DNA of 64,000 nt. Origin: an uncultured SAR116 cluster alpha proteobacterium (GTDB lineage: Bacteria > Pseudomonadota > Alphaproteobacteria > Puniceispirillales > Marisalimonadaceae). The notes under the pieces are model-generated. The model was not told the origin of the DNA. It worked only from the letters and a program-made list of their open reading frames with translations, and made no database searches. The stretch's first letter is position 1. Each line of letters begins with the position of its first letter. The position numbers were made by a program, and so were the translations under genes. The stretch lies in NCBI GenBank assembly GCA_902623995.1, contig CACNWE010000005.1, positions 78,101 through 142,100 of the forward strand, given 5' to 3'. Shown one piece after another: positions 1-9,149 of the stretch.

Positions 1-23
1 ATATTTTTCTTATCACTCATCAT
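1..23 (-). CDS. possible 5' end of a leftward gene cut by the window edge
   Basis: Read leftward, the first 23 bases give two consecutive ATG codons followed by an open frame (MMSDKKN) that leaves the window. AAGG lies about 6 nt upstream of the first ATG, a plausible ribosome binding site. The alcohol dehydrogenase gene ends only 24 nt upstream, so this would be the next gene of the same operon. Nothing can be said about its function. Confidence 0.3.
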
Positions 24-47
24 TAATAACCTTAGATGTAATTCTGA

Positions 48-1094
48 TTAACTCGGAATTAAAACTATTCTACCATTAACTTTTCCTGCTCGCAAATCAG
101 ACATTGCTTGGTTTGCTGTAGATAAATCTTGTCTCTTAACTGGCATTAATTTGATTTTTCCTGATTTTATTATATCTACAAGCTCTCTCAACTCTCTAAG
201 TTCACCAACATATGAACCTCTTAATGTAATTGACCTCATTGGGACAAGTGGAAGAGATAGTTTTAGCGAACCACCATATAATCCAATTACAACTACCATT
301 CCACCTTTTTTTACTAGAGACAATGCAAGATCTGAAGTTTCTGGCATTCCAACGAAATCAATGGCTGCTGATGCCCCAATTCCTATAACACTTCTAATTT
401 TTTCTTCCTCGTCAGGATCATATGCTGCATGTGCGCCTGCTTCAATGGCTTTATCTCTTTTTTCCTTATTATTATCTATGACCAAAATTTTTGCTTTATG
501 TACTGCTGATGATAATAAAATACCATTAATGCCAACGCCACCAGCTCCAATTATAATTATCCAATCTTCTGAATGAGTATCAGGTATTTTTTTTAACGCA
601 CTAAAAGCAGTTAAACCTGAACAAGCATATGGAGCAGCCACTGCAGGATCCATATCACCATAAGAAACAAGATATTTACTATCTGGTACAATTATGTGAT
701 CAGAGTAACCTCCATTCAGACGAGCACCTAAATATTTAGGAGCTTCACATAATGTTTCATTTCCTTCTTTGCATGCTTGACATATTCCACATCCGATCCA
801 AGGGAAAACAATCCCACTATCCCCGATATTTACTTCTTTTGCATCTTCACCTTTGGCGACAACTGAACCTGTTATCTCGTGTCCTGGCGTAAATGGTAAT
901 TTCGTTCCTCTATCAGCTAAAGTGATTCTCTTACCATCCCCTAGATCAAAAAATCCATCTGCAAGATGAAGATCACTATGACAGACACCACATGCTAATA
1001 TTTTGATTAGAATTTCCTTACCCTTGGGAATAGGATTTTCATAAACTCTAAGTGCTAATGGTTTTCCAAAGTTGATAACTTGATAACATTTCAT
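48..1094 (-). CDS. zinc-dependent alcohol dehydrogenase (MDR family)
   Basis: This 348-residue medium-chain dehydrogenase should oxidise an alcohol, or reduce an aldehyde, with NAD(P) in the cytoplasm. Visible features are the catalytic zinc ligand region CGVCHSD (Cys38, His39), the GHE motif at about residue 71, four structural-zinc cysteines in CGICQACKEGNETLC, and the Rossmann motif GAGGVG in the second half. Length is normal for the family. It follows the PEP-mutase-family lyase by 26 nt on the same strand, so the two are probably cotranscribed. The alcohol used cannot be read from the sequence. Confidence 0.88.
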   Translation of the reverse strand: MKCYQVINFGKPLALRVYENPIPKGKEILIKILACGVCHSDLHLADGFFDLGDGKRITLADRGTKLPFTPGHEITGSVVAKGEDAKEVNIGDSGIVFPWIGCGICQACKEGNETLCEAPKYLGARLNGGYSDHIIVPDSKYLVSYGDMDPAVAAPYACSGLTAFSALKKIPDTHSEDWIIIIGAGGVGINGILLSSAVHKAKILVIDNNKEKRDKAIEAGAHAAYDPDEEEKIRSVIGIGASAAIDFVGMPETSDLALSLVKKGGMVVVIGLYGGSLKLSLPLVPMRSITLRGSYVGELRELRELVDIIKSGKIKLMPVKRQDLSTANQAMSDLRAGKVNGRIVLIPS

Positions 1095-1120
1095 AAACTA
1101 AACTCCCCTATTTGAAATAT

Positions 1121-1993
1121 CTAACCTCTTCTAGAAGTTTCGTATTTGCTTGATATTTCATAATAATCATCAAATCCAATTTTATGTCTTAAATCATTAA
1201 AATCTAGTAATAACTCAGATCTATCTTCATCTTTCATTAGTAAATTTAATGAGTTTGTCATAGCTTTCATTGCTGAACTCATAACGGTAAGTGGATAAAC
1301 GGCAAGTTTGTAACCAATTTCTGTCAATTCTTTCATGGATAAATTTGGTGTAATACCTCCCTCAACAATGTTAGCTATTTTAACACCAGGAATTTCTTTA
1401 CATATTGTTCTCATTTCTTCTTTGTTTTTTGGAGCTTCAACAAACATGATATCTGCCCCAAGTTCATAAAATTTTTGTGATCTTAATATTGCCTCACTCA
1501 GACCATGAGTGTGATTGGCATCTGTTCTGGCCATAATTAAAATATCATAACCTTCATTTCTCATATCAGTAGCTGCCCTTATTCTATCAAATGCCTCCTC
1601 ACGATTTACCACATCCTTTCCTGGAGTGTGACCACAACGCTTGGGCGCTAATTGATCTTCAATCAATATGCCAGCACAACCTGCCTTAGAACATTCTTTC
1701 AATGTTCTACGAACGTTCATGGCATTCCCATAACCTGTGTCTCCATCTACGATCATCGGTATATCAATTGCGTTACAAATATTATTTGCTTGGTCAAAAA
1801 CTTCTGAGAAGGTCATAAGCCCAAGATCTGGAGATCCTATCCTAGAGGCGGACGCAGCAAAACCTGACATAAAGGTTACATCAAAATTTGCTTGTTGTAT
1901 TAATTTAGCAGATAAAGCATCAAAACAAGACGGTATTGGAATAAAAAGTTTTTCTTTTAAAATCTTTCTTAAATTATCAGGCTTACTCATCAT
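1121..1993 (-). CDS. isocitrate lyase/PEP mutase superfamily carbon-carbon lyase
   Basis: The 290-residue protein carries the superfamily catalytic loop KRCGH (in APKRCGHTPG) and the upstream GDTGYGN metal-site segment typical of 2-methylisocitrate lyase, oxaloacetate decarboxylase and carboxyPEP mutase relatives. These enzymes make or break C-C or C-P bonds next to a carboxylate with Mg2+. Methylcitrate-cycle partners (prpC, prpD) are not adjacent, so a methylisocitrate lyase role is not supported by context; oxaloacetate decarboxylase-like or dimethylmalate lyase-like activity is equally possible. It lies 48 nt downstream of the AceE-like gene on the same strand. Confidence 0.8.
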   Translation of the reverse strand: MMSKPDNLRKILKEKLFIPIPSCFDALSAKLIQQANFDVTFMSGFAASASRIGSPDLGLMTFSEVFDQANNICNAIDIPMIVDGDTGYGNAMNVRRTLKECSKAGCAGILIEDQLAPKRCGHTPGKDVVNREEAFDRIRAATDMRNEGYDILIMARTDANHTHGLSEAILRSQKFYELGADIMFVEAPKNKEEMRTICKEIPGVKIANIVEGGITPNLSMKELTEIGYKLAVYPLTVMSSAMKAMTNSLNLLMKDEDRSELLLDFNDLRHKIGFDDYYEISSKYETSRRG

Positions 1994-2041
1994 TTTATTT
2001 CTTTCTATATAAGTCCTGTATATCTTAATATTAAGAATTAC

Positions 2042-4339
2042 TTAGGCTAAGTTAAAGCCTAGGTTACTTATATTGCCAGAGTCAATTGTAAACTCTGTCA
2101 AAAGTTCTTTTATATTTCCAGTTTGTCCAAAGCGATCAACTCCAAGAGGTATTACTTTATGACCAAGGACAGAGCCTAACCAAGATAATGTTAATTGATG
2201 ACCATCAATTACTGTTAAAATTTTAGTGTCTCTTGGAACATCTTTTAATAAATTTTCAATAAGAGATTCAGTTTTATTTTGATTTGTAGATAAATGTTTA
2301 TCTTTCCAGTTACTTAATAATAAATCTGAACTCGTAATAGCTAAGACTCCAATATCTCTAAATTTTTCTCCTAAATTAGCAGTTGCTTCAATAACTTCTG
2401 CTGCTATAACACCTTGATAGGCTAATATGATTTCTGGATTTGAACCAGGTTGCTTTAACCAATATCCTCCCTTCAAAATTTGATCTTGTAAATCTTTAGT
2501 TAATTCTCTAGATGGTTGATCAATAGATCGAGTGCTTAATCTGATATATACTGAACCACCATTTTCATCTTGCAAATAATTGAAACTATAGTTCATAATA
2601 ATTGACAATTCATCTGCAAAAGCAGGTTCAAAACTTAATAAGCCTGGCTGACTTATTCCAGTTAAAGGAGTTCCTATAGATTGATGTGCGCCGCCCTCTG
2701 GTGCTAGGGAGACACCAGAGGGAGTTCCTACAATTATAAATCTTGCATCTTGATAACAGGCATAGTTTAGGGCATCTAAACCTCGTGCTATAAACGGATC
2801 ATAAACTGTACCTATAGGGAAAAGTCTTTCATTAAACAACTCATGAGAAAGACCAGCAGATCCAAGCATTATAAATAAATTCATTTCAGCTATACCAAGT
2901 TCTATATGCTGGCCATCTGGAGAAAAAATCCATTTTTGAGCTGAAGGTATCTTCCTATCCTTAAAAATATCAGAATTATCTTTTCTACTGAACAATCCTC
3001 TCCTATTAATCCATGATCCAAGGTTAGTAGAAACTGATACATCGGGTGATGTGGTTACAATTCTTTGCGTAAATTCAGTATTGTTTTTTGCATAAGAGTC
3101 TAAAATTTTTCCAAACGCACTTTGAGTAGATATTTTATTATCATTAATCAAAATAGGTTCATCAATTACTACTTTATTTCCACTAAATTTTCTATGACCT
3201 GCTTTTTGAAAAGGTAAGTTTTTAATATATTCATCTATATTTAAATGTTTTTTTTCATCAGAAAAATTATTCCATTCCTCACCATCATTAATTTCTAATT
3301 TAGATTTAAAATCGTTCATTTGAGCTTTCGTCATAAGACCAGCATGATTATCTTTATGGCCCGCTAATGGAGTGCCCCACCCTTTAATTGTGTATGCAAT
3401 AAATGCAGTAGGTTTATCATCTTTTATATTGTTAAATGCTTCACACAATGTTGAAATACAGTGACCACCTAAATTTGACATTAATTCTAAAAAATCAGAA
3501 TCAGATCTTTTGTTAATTAATTTTGAAACCTCAGATTGATCGCCAATATCATCTAAGATTCTTTTTTTAAAAACTTCACCACCTTCAAATATCAAAGCTG
3601 AATATAATTGATTAGGACAATCATCAATCCATTTTTTTAATTTATTTCCACCAGGCTCTTTAAATGCTTCCTCTTGTAATTTTCCATATTTTAATACCAC
3701 AAGGTTCCAATCAAATGCTGAAAAAACAGAGCTTAGTCGCTCTGAAAGTCCTTCATGAACAACACCATCAAGTGACTGCCGATTATAATCAATTATCCAC
3801 CAAACATTTCTTAAATCATGTTTCCAACCTTCTTGAAGACATTCATAAACATTACCCTCATCAAGCTCTGCATCACCAACTAATGCAATCATTCTCCCTA
3901 GAGGTTTATTTTTATAAAATTTTTTTCTTGCAACATAATCCTGAATTAGAGAAATAAAACTTGTCATTGCAACACCCAAACCTACTGATCCAGTTGAAAT
4001 GTCAACATCGTCTATATCTTTTGTTCTAGAAGGGTATGATTGTGCGCCACCAAAACCTCTAAAATTTTGAATTTTTTCTTTAGTTTGCAATCCAGATAAA
4101 TACTGAATAGCATGAAATACTGGACTTGCATGAGGTTTAACTGCAACTCTGTCTTCAGGTCTTAAAATACTAAAATACAAAGCTGTCATTATTGAAACTA
4201 TTGAAGCAGAACTAGCTTGATGACCACCAACTTTAAGTCCATCTTGATTTTCTCTAATGTGATTTGCATTATGAATCATCCAACAAGCAAGCCACAACAC
4301 TTTCTTTTCAATTTTTTTTAAAATATCAACATCATTCAT
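2042..4339 (-). CDS. AceE/MdeB-like thiamine-diphosphate-dependent 2-oxoacid dehydrogenase E1 / transketolase-like protein
   Basis: This 765-residue protein has the full transketolase architecture. The N-terminal ThDP domain holds GHQASSAS and the GDAELDEG...IIDYN ThDP/Mg motif; a pyrimidine-binding domain (LGIAEMN at about 480) and a C-terminal domain follow. The GDAELDEG form is nearer to homodimeric pyruvate dehydrogenase E1 (AceE) than to sugar transketolase, but the protein is shorter than AceE (about 885). The related MdeB of Pseudomonas putida acts on 2-oxobutyrate and is encoded with an Lrp-type regulator; here an Lrp-family gene is divergent, 122 nt away. No E2 or E3 gene is in the window, so it either uses a housekeeping E2 or acts alone. 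Substrate is unproven. Confidence 0.75.
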   Translation of the reverse strand: MNDVDILKKIEKKVLWLACWMIHNANHIRENQDGLKVGGHQASSASIVSIMTALYFSILRPEDRVAVKPHASPVFHAIQYLSGLQTKEKIQNFRGFGGAQSYPSRTKDIDDVDISTGSVGLGVAMTSFISLIQDYVARKKFYKNKPLGRMIALVGDAELDEGNVYECLQEGWKHDLRNVWWIIDYNRQSLDGVVHEGLSERLSSVFSAFDWNLVVLKYGKLQEEAFKEPGGNKLKKWIDDCPNQLYSALIFEGGEVFKKRILDDIGDQSEVSKLINKRSDSDFLELMSNLGGHCISTLCEAFNNIKDDKPTAFIAYTIKGWGTPLAGHKDNHAGLMTKAQMNDFKSKLEINDGEEWNNFSDEKKHLNIDEYIKNLPFQKAGHRKFSGNKVVIDEPILINDNKISTQSAFGKILDSYAKNNTEFTQRIVTTSPDVSVSTNLGSWINRRGLFSRKDNSDIFKDRKIPSAQKWIFSPDGQHIELGIAEMNLFIMLGSAGLSHELFNERLFPIGTVYDPFIARGLDALNYACYQDARFIIVGTPSGVSLAPEGGAHQSIGTPLTGISQPGLLSFEPAFADELSIIMNYSFNYLQDENGGSVYIRLSTRSIDQPSRELTKDLQDQILKGGYWLKQPGSNPEIILAYQGVIAAEVIEATANLGEKFRDIGVLAITSSDLLLSNWKDKHLSTNQNKTESLIENLLKDVPRDTKILTVIDGHQLTLSWLGSVLGHKVIPLGVDRFGQTGNIKELLTEFTIDSGNISNLGFNLA

Positions 4340-4461
4340 TTTTTTACTTTAGCATCTTTCAAATGGAATGAATGACTAAATATTATAAAAATACTTCTAA
4401 AATTAATATTATCTGCTAATATAAATCTATTAGTAAAATATTATATTAAAATAGGATTTTT

Positions 4462-4929
4462 TTGAGCAATATTGATAAAATAGATCAAAAAATTATTTTT
4501 TATCTTCAGCAAAATGGAAAATTAACAAATTTTGAGTTAGCTGAAAAAGTTGGCTTGTCACCTTCTCCTTGCTTAAGAAGAGTAAAAACCTTAGAGCAAA
4601 AAGGTTTAATAGCTGGTTATACAGCTATAATTGATGAAATTGCTTATGGTTATCCGGTAACTGCTTTTGTATCTGTTAGATTAGAGAATCAAACTGATCA
4701 AATTTTAAAATCATTTGAAAAAGAAGTAATATCTTTAGATGCTGTTATGGATTGTTGGTTAGTAACTGGAAATAGAGATTATTTATTAAGAGTTGTTGCG
4801 ACTGACTTAAAAAACTATGAAATATTTATGAGAGAAGAACTCACAAAGGTTAAAGGTATTGCATCAATAGAAACAAATTTTGCGCTAGGAAGAGTTAAAA
4901 CAATAAATACCTTACCTATAAATTATTAA
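4462..4929 (+). CDS. Lrp/AsnC family transcriptional regulator
   Basis: The 155-residue protein has an N-terminal winged helix-turn-helix (DQKIIFYLQQNGKLTNFELAE, then LSPSPCLRRVKTLE) and a C-terminal RAM/ligand domain with the usual G-rich turn (VTGNRDYLLRV). The start is TTG, supported by AGGA about 7 nt upstream. It is divergent from the AceE/MdeB-like gene, which makes that gene the likely target, with an amino acid or 2-oxoacid as effector. The 122-nt intergenic region is extremely A+T-rich, as expected for an Lrp-bound promoter, but no operator is individually recognisable. Confidence 0.88.
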   Translation: MSNIDKIDQKIIFYLQQNGKLTNFELAEKVGLSPSPCLRRVKTLEQKGLIAGYTAIIDEIAYGYPVTAFVSVRLENQTDQILKSFEKEVISLDAVMDCWLVTGNRDYLLRVVATDLKNYEIFMREELTKVKGIASIETNFALGRVKTINTLPINY

Positions 4930-4949
4930 TAATTTATGTTGTTTGAAAA

Positions 4950-5855
4950 TTGATAAAGAATTTAAAAAATATAAATGCTGGAGATTTAAATGTAAGCTAC
5001 TTTGAGGCAGGTTCAAGAAAAGGTTTACCTGTAATACTTCTGCATGGCTTTCCATACGATATTCACGCTTACAAAGAAGTAGCCCCGTTATTAATGTCAA
5101 GCTGCAGAATAATTATTCCTTACTTAAGAGGGTATGGACACACAATTTTTTTACATAATGATACCTTACGTTCAGGTCAACAAGCAGCACTTGGATTTGA
5201 CTTGTTAAAACTTATGGACGCACTCAAAATAGATAAAGCAATTTTAGGAGGATATGATTGGGGCGGCAGGGCAGCTTGCATAGTTGCTGCACTATATCCA
5301 AATAAGTGTTTAGGTATAGTTTCCTGCAACGGCTACAATATTCAAGACATAAAAAAGTCATCAATACCAGTTAAACCAGAAACTGAACAAAAATTGTGGT
5401 ATCAATATTTTTTCCATAGTGAAAGGGGACGAAATGGTCTTTTAAATCAACGTCATGATTTTATAAAATTTATTTGGAAAACATGGTCACCAACCTGGGA
5501 TGTTAATAATAATTTATATAATTTAAGTGCTAATGCTTTTGAGAATCCTGATTTTGTAGAAGTAGTCATTCATAGTTACCGGCATCGATTTGGGCTAGTA
5601 TGTGGAGACAAAAGGTTTGAAAAATTAGAAAAGAAATTATCTAAACAGCCTGTTATTTCTGCGCCCGCCATAACAATTGACGGTGATAATGACGGCGTGA
5701 CCGGATTATCTGATATTGCAAAAATTAAACAAAAATTTTCAAATCATCTCAAACATGAAATTCTTCCAAATATTGGTCATAATGTACCTCAGGAGGACCC
5801 TAAAAATTTTTCCAAAGCCATTTTACATATAATAAAGATTCACAAAAATTTATAA
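4950..5855 (+). CDS. alpha/beta hydrolase, aspartate-nucleophile (epoxide hydrolase / haloacetate dehalogenase-like)
   Basis: This 301-residue alpha/beta hydrolase has the oxyanion motif LLHGFPYD near residue 30 and a nucleophile elbow GGYDWGGRA with Asp instead of Ser. Asp at this position is the hallmark of the haloalkane/haloacetate dehalogenase and epoxide hydrolase branch. A late acid (DGDNDGV) and the catalytic His (NIGHNVPQ) complete the triad. The start is TTG, because the nearer upstream ATG is out of frame and stops at once. It lies 20 nt after the Lrp gene. Its last 6 nt overlap the convergent aminotransferase gene. Confidence 0.8.
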   Translation: MIKNLKNINAGDLNVSYFEAGSRKGLPVILLHGFPYDIHAYKEVAPLLMSSCRIIIPYLRGYGHTIFLHNDTLRSGQQAALGFDLLKLMDALKIDKAILGGYDWGGRAACIVAALYPNKCLGIVSCNGYNIQDIKKSSIPVKPETEQKLWYQYFFHSERGRNGLLNQRHDFIKFIWKTWSPTWDVNNNLYNLSANAFENPDFVEVVIHSYRHRFGLVCGDKRFEKLEKKLSKQPVISAPAITIDGDNDGVTGLSDIAKIKQKFSNHLKHEILPNIGHNVPQEDPKNFSKAILHIIKIHKNL

Positions 5856-7058
5856 ATTTGCAATCTTTGTGGGTATTCCAAATTCTTTTCTACATATTAT
5901 AGCCAAACGTTTAATGCCCTCATCAATTTCTTTAATTGAAGGATTACCAAAGCAAAGTCTCATTTTATGTCTACCACTTTTGTTAATTGACCATTCATTT
6001 CCTGGATTTATAGCCACACCATCTTTTAATGCCAATTCGTAAAGACGAGATGTATCTACTTTTTTATGCATGTCAACCCAAACAAAAATTCCACCATCAG
6101 GTTTTTTATATTCAGCAGAAGAACCAAAATATTTGTCCAAAGCATTGCATATAGCTTCTGATTTTTTTTGCAATTTATTTTTTATTGTTTTGACATGTGA
6201 ATTAAAATTTTCTTTACAAAACTCTGCCAGTGCCATTTGTTCTAATGATCCGCTACCTGCATCAGTTTTATAAGGTAATATTCTTGATAAAACTTCCCAA
6301 TTGGCAATTAAATAACCAACTCTAAGTGCAGGTGCAATTGATTTAGAAAAAGATCCACAGTAAGTAACATATCCTTCTTTATCAAATGACTTTATCGCAG
6401 GGGGTCTTTCTTTTTCAAAAAGAAGATCTGCGTAACAATCATCTTCAAAAATTGGTATTTGATATTTTTTTGATAATTTTATTAGTTGCTTTCTTTTAGC
6501 AACAGACATTACTGTTCCAGTAGGGTTTTGAATTGTTGGGATCGTGTAAATATATCTTGGGATTATTTCTTTTTTCTGAAGATCATTTAACTCTTGCTCT
6601 AGGATTTTTAAATTCATTCCGTCTTTTTCTAGAGGTATTCCGACCATGTTTACACCAAGTCTTCTCAGCCTTGAAATAGTTCCTCCATAATTTTCCTCTT
6701 CAATTATTACTGTATCTCCTTTTCTAAGAAATGTCTGGTTTACAAGATCTAAAGCTTGCAATGAACCAGAAAGAACTAATATCTCTCTTTCGGAACAATT
6801 AATTTTTGAACTAATTTTTAATTGATTTGATATAAATTTTCTTAATGGTAAAAAGCCCTGAGGACCACTTTCTAGTCCATATTTCGCTAGAGTTTTTCCC
6901 TCTTTTAATATTATTTTATTGAGAGAGTCCTTTATAGGTTGCACAGGGATACTATCACTATCAATATGCCCTCCTACAAAATTGTATTTTGGAAAACCTT
7001 TCCATTCCACTGCTGGTTTTAGAGCGTCTAAATGTAAAAAATTATTAATGTTAAACAT
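5850..7058 (-). CDS. PLP-dependent fold-type I aminotransferase (LysN/2-aminoadipate aminotransferase-like)
   Basis: The 402-residue protein matches the class I/II aminotransferase family close to LysN, KAT II and the catalytic domain of MocR regulators. It shows the NPTG turn (TIQNPTGTVMS), the FEDDCYADL segment with Asp and Tyr that contact PLP, and the Schiff-base lysine in GSFSKSIAPALRVGY; a C-terminal Arg (MRLCFGNP) should bind the substrate carboxylate. There is no N-terminal GntR-type DNA-binding domain, so it is an enzyme rather than a MocR regulator. The substrate amino acid is not determinable. Confidence 0.85.
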   Translation of the reverse strand: MFNINNFLHLDALKPAVEWKGFPKYNFVGGHIDSDSIPVQPIKDSLNKIILKEGKTLAKYGLESGPQGFLPLRKFISNQLKISSKINCSEREILVLSGSLQALDLVNQTFLRKGDTVIIEEENYGGTISRLRRLGVNMVGIPLEKDGMNLKILEQELNDLQKKEIIPRYIYTIPTIQNPTGTVMSVAKRKQLIKLSKKYQIPIFEDDCYADLLFEKERPPAIKSFDKEGYVTYCGSFSKSIAPALRVGYLIANWEVLSRILPYKTDAGSGSLEQMALAEFCKENFNSHVKTIKNKLQKKSEAICNALDKYFGSSAEYKKPDGGIFVWVDMHKKVDTSRLYELALKDGVAINPGNEWSINKSGRHKMRLCFGNPSIKEIDEGIKRLAIICRKEFGIPTKIANL

Positions 7059-7150
7059 TTCTTCTCCTATATTATAAACTTATACCAAAGATTCCTTTTG
7101 TAAAATATTTATAAAGATTTATATTTTTACATAATGGAAAGAATATAGTT

Positions 7151-7519
7151 ATGCTATCAATCGAAAATTGGATAAACAACATAAATTCCAATAAAAGATT
7201 AATTGAAAATGGTCGTTGGTTAAATATCACTTTCACATTTGGTATTGGAGAAAAAGATTATTTATTTGAGATCCTAAGTGGAAATGTATTGTCTATAAAT
7301 GAAAGAGAAATTTTAACACAAAGTGGAACTTTTAAAATTTATGGTCAAAGGGATAGTTGGAAAAAACATTGGTTAAAAGTACCTCCAAGAGATTATCATG
7401 ATATCTTTGCTATGCTTGCAAAAAAAATTATATATATAGATGGAGATCTAACCCCATTTATACAAAACCTTCAATATTTCAAGGATCTAATAGCTTCTAA
7501 TAGGGATATGCATGACTGA
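7151..7519 (+). CDS. small SCP2-like protein
   Basis: A 122-residue soluble protein with no signal or membrane segment. The alternating pattern in WLNITFTFGIGEKDYLFEIL and the following TFKIYGQRDSWKKHW block resemble SCP2/sterol-carrier-like small lipid-binding domains, though the match is by eye only. Its stop codon overlaps the next gene by 8 nt (ATG of the hydrolase lies inside its last codons), which implies translational coupling and a shared task, perhaps presenting a hydrophobic acyl substrate to the hydrolase. Confidence 0.55.
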   Translation: MLSIENWINNINSNKRLIENGRWLNITFTFGIGEKDYLFEILSGNVLSINEREILTQSGTFKIYGQRDSWKKHWLKVPPRDYHDIFAMLAKKIIYIDGDLTPFIQNLQYFKDLIASNRDMHD

Positions 7520-8360
7520 TTTAAACTTTGAGGATATTATTGGCAGATATTTTAATTTAAATTTAAAGAAGGACAATTATAGAATTTATGTTGAGGAGGC
7601 AGGACAGGGGACACCTCTATTATGCCTGCATACAGCTGGGTCTGATGGAAGACAATTTCGACATATTTTAAATGATAAAAGAATTACAAATAATTATAGA
7701 GTAATTGTTTTTGATTTGCCTTGGCATGGGAAATCCAACCCACCAGAAGGTTATGAATTGAAAGACTATAAACTAACTACAAATCTTTACAAAGAAATAA
7801 TAATGTCTTTTTGTAAGCAATATGAATTAATTGATCCAGTTATAATGGGTTGCTCAATGGGTGGAAGAGTAGTCTTACATCTTGCCCTAGAACATTGTGA
7901 TTACTTTAAAGCTGTGATTGCACTTGAAGGTTCTGACAAACTTGAACCTTATTATGATCTAGATTGGCTGCACAGACCAGATGTGCATGGTGGTTTAGTT
8001 CAAGCGGCATTTGTTTCCTCACAAATAGCACCTCAGAGCCCAAATAATTTTAAACATGAAACTTTATGGCATTATATGCAAGGAGGGCCCGGCGTTTTCA
8101 AAGGAGATCTTTATTTTTATTGGCATGACGGAGACTTTGATGACCGTTCAAATTTAATAGATACTTCAAAATGTCCAGTATATCTTTTATCAGGTGAATA
8201 TGATTGTTCTTGTACACCTGAGCGGACACTAGAAACAGCAAAAAGAATTAAGGGATCTAAAGCAACTATAATACCAGGAATGGGTCATTTTCCTATGTCA
8301 GAAAACCCAGATTTATTTAAAACTTATATATATCCAATATTAGATGAAATTATAAAATAA
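7512..8360 (+). CDS. alpha/beta hydrolase, serine nucleophile
   Basis: The 282-residue protein has the oxyanion segment LLCLHTAGSDGRQF, a classic nucleophile elbow GCSMGGRV (Ser), the acid in SGEYDCSCTPE and the catalytic histidine in GMGHFPMSENP. This set marks an esterase, lactonase or C-C bond hydrolase of the alpha/beta fold. It is translationally coupled to the preceding SCP2-like gene and ends 2 nt from the convergent SDR gene. The natural ester or thioester is unknown. Confidence 0.82.
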   Translation: MTDLNFEDIIGRYFNLNLKKDNYRIYVEEAGQGTPLLCLHTAGSDGRQFRHILNDKRITNNYRVIVFDLPWHGKSNPPEGYELKDYKLTTNLYKEIIMSFCKQYELIDPVIMGCSMGGRVVLHLALEHCDYFKAVIALEGSDKLEPYYDLDWLHRPDVHGGLVQAAFVSSQIAPQSPNNFKHETLWHYMQGGPGVFKGDLYFYWHDGDFDDRSNLIDTSKCPVYLLSGEYDCSCTPERTLETAKRIKGSKATIIPGMGHFPMSENPDLFKTYIYPILDEIIK

Positions 8361-8362
8361 AC

Positions 8363-9139
8363 TTATCCGGCCTTTTCTATATTCCCACAAACACTTACAG
8401 CTTGACCAGAAATATTTTTCCCAAGAGGGCTACATAAGAAATGAGCTTGCTCTGCTAAATCTTCGTGAGTTACAAATCTATTCAATGACGCACCAGATAA
8501 AATTTCGTCTCTCATTACTTCGAAAGATACTTTTTTAACTTTAGCCTTTGCGTCAATAACTCGGTTTTGTCTCTCGCCTTCAACGATACCTGGTAAAAGT
8601 GCGTTTGCTCTTATACCCCGGGGACCTAATTCAATTGCTAAACTCTTAACCATGCCTATAACCGCCCATTTTGTAGCTGCGTACGGAATTCTGTAAGCAA
8701 AGCCAACTCTACCAGCAACAGAAGATACCGACAGAATTGATCCATCGTTATTCATACGTGGAACAACTAGTCTCATTGTTTCAAAATGACTTGTAATATT
8801 AACTTGTAAACACTCTTGCCAACCTCCTAGCGTTTGCTCACCAACACCAGCAGTCTCTCCTGCAATCCCAGCATTATTCACTATAATGTCAATTTCTTTT
8901 AGGTAATCAAACCCAGCTTCAACCATAGATGAGATCAATTGGGTTTGCCTAAGGTCACATACAACTGCTTTAATATTATCATCAATATCATTGACTTTGT
9001 TCACAGCTTCAGGATTGATATCACATACAAAGACTTTAGCTCCTGCCTTTTCAAATCTTTTAGCTATTGCGTAACCAATCCCATCAGCTCCAGCTGTTAT
9101 AAGAGCTTTTTTACCTTCAAGAAGTTTTTCGTAGTTCAT
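8363..9139 (-). CDS. short-chain dehydrogenase/reductase (SDR)
   Basis: The 258-residue classical SDR contains the dinucleotide motif TAGADGIG near residue 15 (a variant of TGxxxGIG), the NNAG motif at about 90, and catalytic Ser plus YxxxK (SSVAGRVGFAYRIPYAATK). It is the last gene of the leftward operon that starts with the TRAP transporter, 10 nt after the beta-keto acid cleavage enzyme. That context suggests it oxidises or reduces a hydroxy/oxo acid intermediate; SDR specificity cannot be read from sequence. Confidence 0.85.
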   Translation of the reverse strand: MNYEKLLEGKKALITAGADGIGYAIAKRFEKAGAKVFVCDINPEAVNKVNDIDDNIKAVVCDLRQTQLISSMVEAGFDYLKEIDIIVNNAGIAGETAGVGEQTLGGWQECLQVNITSHFETMRLVVPRMNNDGSILSVSSVAGRVGFAYRIPYAATKWAVIGMVKSLAIELGPRGIRANALLPGIVEGERQNRVIDAKAKVKKVSFEVMRDEILSGASLNRFVTHEDLAEQAHFLCSPLGKNISGQAVSVCGNIEKAG

Positions 9140-9149
9140 TTTTAACTTT

